Of a stretch of DNA of 7,618 bases, positions 5,531-7,618 are shown piece by piece. The notes below the pieces were generated by a model. The model was given only the letters and a program-made list of their open reading frames with translations. It had not been told where the DNA came from and made no database searches. The stretch is from NCBI GenBank assembly GCA_020024855.1, contig JAHHTB010000083.1, positions 1 to 7,618 of the forward strand. The letters run 5' to 3'. The stretch is from Fusobacterium sp. (GTDB lineage: Bacteria; Fusobacteriota; Fusobacteriia; Fusobacteriales; Fusobacteriaceae). Position 1 is the stretch's first letter, and the number at the start of each line of letters is the position of its first letter. The translations under genes and the position numbers were made by a program.

Positions 5531-6583
5531 ATGGTTGGACACAAAAATAATTTTAAATATTTAATTTTATTTCTTATTTTTCTACTACTTTTAAGCATAG
5601 GAATTGGTGTCGCTTTTGGAAGTAGCTATATTGATATAGTAGATGTATATAAATTTTTAGGAAATAAAATATCTGGAAAAGAAATTTTCAAAGCTGATTG
5701 GAAAAAAACAATAGAAGTCATAATTTGGGAAGTTAGAGTTCCTAGAGTTCTTCTTTCTGGAATATGTGGAGCTGGGCTTGCTCTCTGTGGTGTCCTTATG
5801 CAATGTATAACAAAAAATCCCATAGCTGACCCATATATTTTGGGAATATCTTCCGGTGCATCTGCAGGGGCTGTATTTGTTATTGTTTTTGGTGGAACAT
5901 TAGTAAGTATAACTATTGGAGCATTTTTAGGAGCCATTCTTTGTGGAATAATTGTTTTTACAGTTGGAACACAGTGGGGAAAAAGTTATTCTACAGTTAG
6001 ATTAATTCTTACAGGACTTGCTGTTTCCACTATTTTTTCTTCACTTACTAATATATTTATATATTCTGCTGATAATGCAAATCAAGTTAAGTCAGCTGTA
6101 TTTTGGACAATGGGAAGTCTTGGAAGAGCTAAATGGGGAAAAAGTGAACTTCTTCTTCCACTAATAATTCTTATTATTGTATTTTTTATTTCATTTTTTA
6201 TGTCAAAATCTTTAGATATTTTAATTTTAGGAGATAATAGTGCAAAAATACTTGGAGTAAATATTGCATTTATAAAAGTAATTATAATACTTTTAACAAC
6301 TTTTTTAATATCTGTTCAAGTTGCAATAACTGGTGCAATAGGATTTATTGGACTTATAGTTCCACATATATGTAGAGCTTTTTGTGGAAACAAACATAAA
6401 AATTTACTTATTATTTCACTTTTTATTGGAGCAATATTTTTAATTTGGTGTGATGTAGGAACTAGAGTTTTATTTCCACCAAAAGAAATTCCAATAGGAA
6501 TAATTACATCAATAATAGGTGGACCTTTCTTTTTACTTATGATAAATAAAAATAGATTTTCTTTTGGAGGTGAAAAGGGATAA
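5531..6583 (+). CDS. FecCD/BtuC-family permease of a metal-chelate ABC importer
   Basis: This inner-membrane subunit forms the translocation channel, probably as a homodimer. At 350 residues it has the usual length for a BtuC-type protein with about ten membrane segments. Family motifs run in order: RVPRVLLSGICGAGLALCGVL (69-89), NPIADPYILGISSGAS (96-111), FWTMGSL (191-197), LGVN (241-244), GAIGFIGLIVPHICR (268-282) and KEIPIGIITSIIGGPFF (318-334). The GFIGLIVPH part is the cytoplasmic loop that contacts the ATPase. AGGGG (5520-5524) precedes the ATG by six bases. The gene is 20 bases after the binding-protein gene, and its stop overlaps the ATPase start (TAATG, 6581-6585), so the three genes are one operon. 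The permease sequence does not by itself reveal the substrate. Confidence 0.92.
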   Translation: MVGHKNNFKYLILFLIFLLLLSIGIGVAFGSSYIDIVDVYKFLGNKISGKEIFKADWKKTIEVIIWEVRVPRVLLSGICGAGLALCGVLMQCITKNPIADPYILGISSGASAGAVFVIVFGGTLVSITIGAFLGAILCGIIVFTVGTQWGKSYSTVRLILTGLAVSTIFSSLTNIFIYSADNANQVKSAVFWTMGSLGRAKWGKSELLLPLIILIIVFFISFFMSKSLDILILGDNSAKILGVNIAFIKVIIILLTTFLISVQVAITGAIGFIGLIVPHICRAFCGNKHKNLLIISLFIGAIFLIWCDVGTRVLFPPKEIPIGIITSIIGGPFFLLMINKNRFSFGGEKG

Positions 6584-7428
6584 TGCTTAAAATAGAAAAT
6601 TTAGAATTTCAAATTGAAAATAATAAAATTTTAAAAAATATCTCTTTAGAAGTTCCTAAAGGAAAATTTGTAGGAATAATAGGTCCTAATGGTGCTGGAA
6701 AATCAACTCTTTTAAAAAATATCTATGGAATTTATAATAATTTTAAAGGAAATATTTTAATAGATAATGTATCTGTTAAAAAAATATCTAAAAAAGAAAG
6801 AGCTAAAAAAATAGCTGTTCTTGCTCAAGAAGAGGAACATCAATTTGATTTTTCTGTAAGAGATATAGTTAAGATGGGAAGATATCCTTATAAAAAATTT
6901 TTTGAAGAATATTCATTAGAAGATGAAAAAATTGTTGATGAAATGCTAAAAAAAACAGGAATGGATAAATATTCTGAAAGAAGTTTTAATACTCTTTCAG
7001 GTGGAGAAAAACAAAAAGTTCTTATTTCAAGAGCTTTAGCACAGAAAACTGATTTTTTAATCTTAGATGAACCTACAAATCATTTAGATATCGGTTATCA
7101 ACTTCAAATAATTAATATTATAAAACATCTTCATATTACAGTTCTTGCAGCCCTTCATGATTTAAATATAGCAGCAATATTCTGTGATTATATCTTTGTT
7201 ATGAAAGATGGAGAGATTATAACAAAAGGAACTCCAGAGGAAGTTTTAACAGAGGAAAATTTAAAAAATATATTTGAAATAGAATGCTATGTTGGAAAAA
7301 ATCCAATTAATCAAAAAGTTCAAATTTCTTATATGACAAGTCATTATCATGTTGATGGAATAGGGAATGATCATTGCCATGATGATAAATTTACAGGAGT
7401 TCACACTCATATTATAAATCATAAATAA
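6583..7428 (+). CDS. ATPase of the metal-chelate ABC importer, with a His-rich C-terminal tail
   Basis: This is the cytoplasmic nucleotide-binding subunit that powers the permease encoded just upstream. It has Walker A GPNGAGKST (34-42), the Q-loop glutamine Q82, signature LSGGEKQKV (138-146), Walker B FLILDEP (158-164), D-loop NHLD (166-169) and the H-loop H192. All catalytic residues are present, so it should be active. It is most like BtuD/FecE-type ATPases. The unusual part is the extension after about residue 250: seven histidines (254, 256, 264, 266, 274, 276, 280) and one cysteine (C265), in HxH pairs. BtuD/FecE proteins normally end without this, and such tails often bind nickel, cobalt or zinc. 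It may sense or buffer the imported metal. The start has GGAGGTGA at 6566-6573 and overlaps the permease stop by one base. Confidence 0.9.
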   Translation: MLKIENLEFQIENNKILKNISLEVPKGKFVGIIGPNGAGKSTLLKNIYGIYNNFKGNILIDNVSVKKISKKERAKKIAVLAQEEEHQFDFSVRDIVKMGRYPYKKFFEEYSLEDEKIVDEMLKKTGMDKYSERSFNTLSGGEKQKVLISRALAQKTDFLILDEPTNHLDIGYQLQIINIIKHLHITVLAALHDLNIAAIFCDYIFVMKDGEIITKGTPEEVLTEENLKNIFEIECYVGKNPINQKVQISYMTSHYHVDGIGNDHCHDDKFTGVHTHIINHK

Positions 7429-7467
7429 GCTATATATTATATAGAAAAATTTTTTAATTAAAACAAG

Positions 7468-7516
7468 AGAGTATAGATAAAATTTTTATATTAATCCAAA
7501 ACTTTATCTATACTCT
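7468..7516. repeat. Perfect 14-bp inverted repeat downstream of the transporter operon
   Basis: AGAGTATAGATAAA (7468-7481) and TTTATCTATACTCT (7503-7516) are perfect inverted copies separated by 21 bases. It lies 40 bases after the ATPase stop. On the + strand it is followed by AAATTATT rather than a T-run, so it is not a standard terminator. On the - strand the exit side reads CTTGTTTTAATT, a somewhat better U-tract, which would suit a convergent gene, but none is seen here. A transcript-end structure or dispersed repeat is also possible. Confidence 0.6.
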
Positions 7517-7526
7517 TAAATTATTA

Positions 7527-7556
7527 TAGATTATTTCAAAAATAATTCTATTTTTT
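7527..7556 (+). terminator. Probable weak terminator of the transporter operon
   Basis: TAGA (7527-7530) plus TTATTT (7531-7536) pairs with AAATAA (7540-7545) plus TCTA (7547-7550), with a CAA loop and one bulged T (7546). Six Ts follow at 7551-7556. The stem contains only one G-C pair, so it is weak on its own, but its place about 100 bases after the last gene and the T-run fit. It may act together with the inverted repeat just upstream. Confidence 0.45.
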
Positions 7557-7558
7557 AT

Positions 7559-7587
7559 TTGTTTTTTAAAAATCTATTCTGTATAGT
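7559..7587 (+). promoter_or_regulatory. Candidate promoter for a gene beyond the window, with overlapping dyad
   Basis: TTGTTT (7559-7564) and TATAGT (7582-7587) are 17 bases apart, predicting a start near 7594. An inverted repeat, TATTCTGT (7575-7582) with ACAGAATA (7601-7608), overlaps the -10 and is centred close to that start, as an operator could be. The same dyad followed by CTTTTATTT could instead be a hairpin terminator. The window ends before any downstream gene, so neither reading can be tested here. Confidence 0.3.
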
Positions 7588-7618
7588 TTAATTAATAAAA
7601 ACAGAATAACTTTTATTT

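Noticed and set aside
7429..7618. A small gene or CRISPR array in the final stretch
   Set aside because: No frame with a credible start and ribosome binding site is seen, and the inverted repeats are single, not regularly spaced direct repeats.

Overview
The window is AT-rich DNA with all genes on the + strand. Its two blocks fit together as nickel-pincer cofactor synthesis plus lactate racemase, followed by a metal-chelate ABC importer. Composition, Shine-Dalgarno-led starts, and a binding protein with a Sec signal peptide but no lipobox suggest a low-GC organism with a periplasm. Fusobacterium is my best guess, from general resemblance only; a clostridial source is not excluded.

Layout. 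Bases 1-44 hold the last codons of an unidentified upstream gene, followed by a rho-independent terminator (52-76). A sigma-A/70-type promoter (168-196) leads into larE (270-1076), larB (1073-1819) and larC, which is read in two frames: larC1 1822-2622 and larC2 2610-3050. These genes overlap or nearly touch, so they form one transcription unit. larA (3166-4437) follows a 115-base gap that holds its own candidate promoter and a small TGGT-N3-ACCA dyad. After larA comes a long imperfect palindrome (4457-4525). Next is a second unit: a periplasmic binding protein (4566-5510), a FecCD/BtuC-type permease (5531-6583) and an ATPase with a histidine-rich tail (6583-7428). The last 190 bases have no recognisable gene but carry a weak terminator, a perfect 14-bp inverted repeat and a candidate promoter for a gene beyond the window.

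How the genes work together. LarB carboxylates and hydrolyses nicotinic acid adenine dinucleotide. LarE, a PP-loop ATPase, converts the two carboxylates to thiocarboxylates. LarC inserts nickel using CTP. LarA uses the resulting nickel-pincer nucleotide to interconvert D- and L-lactate. The adjacent importer most likely supplies the nickel, probably as a chelate. That substrate is inferred from context and from histidine-rich segments in LarC and the ATPase; it is not proven by the sequence.

The points most worth following up are: the A9 slippery run that must be shifted to make full-length LarC; the three-cysteine (iron-sulfur type) LarE; the GntR/FadR-like dyad inside the larA promoter; and a FecBCD-type transporter in the place where a dedicated nickel importer would be expected.
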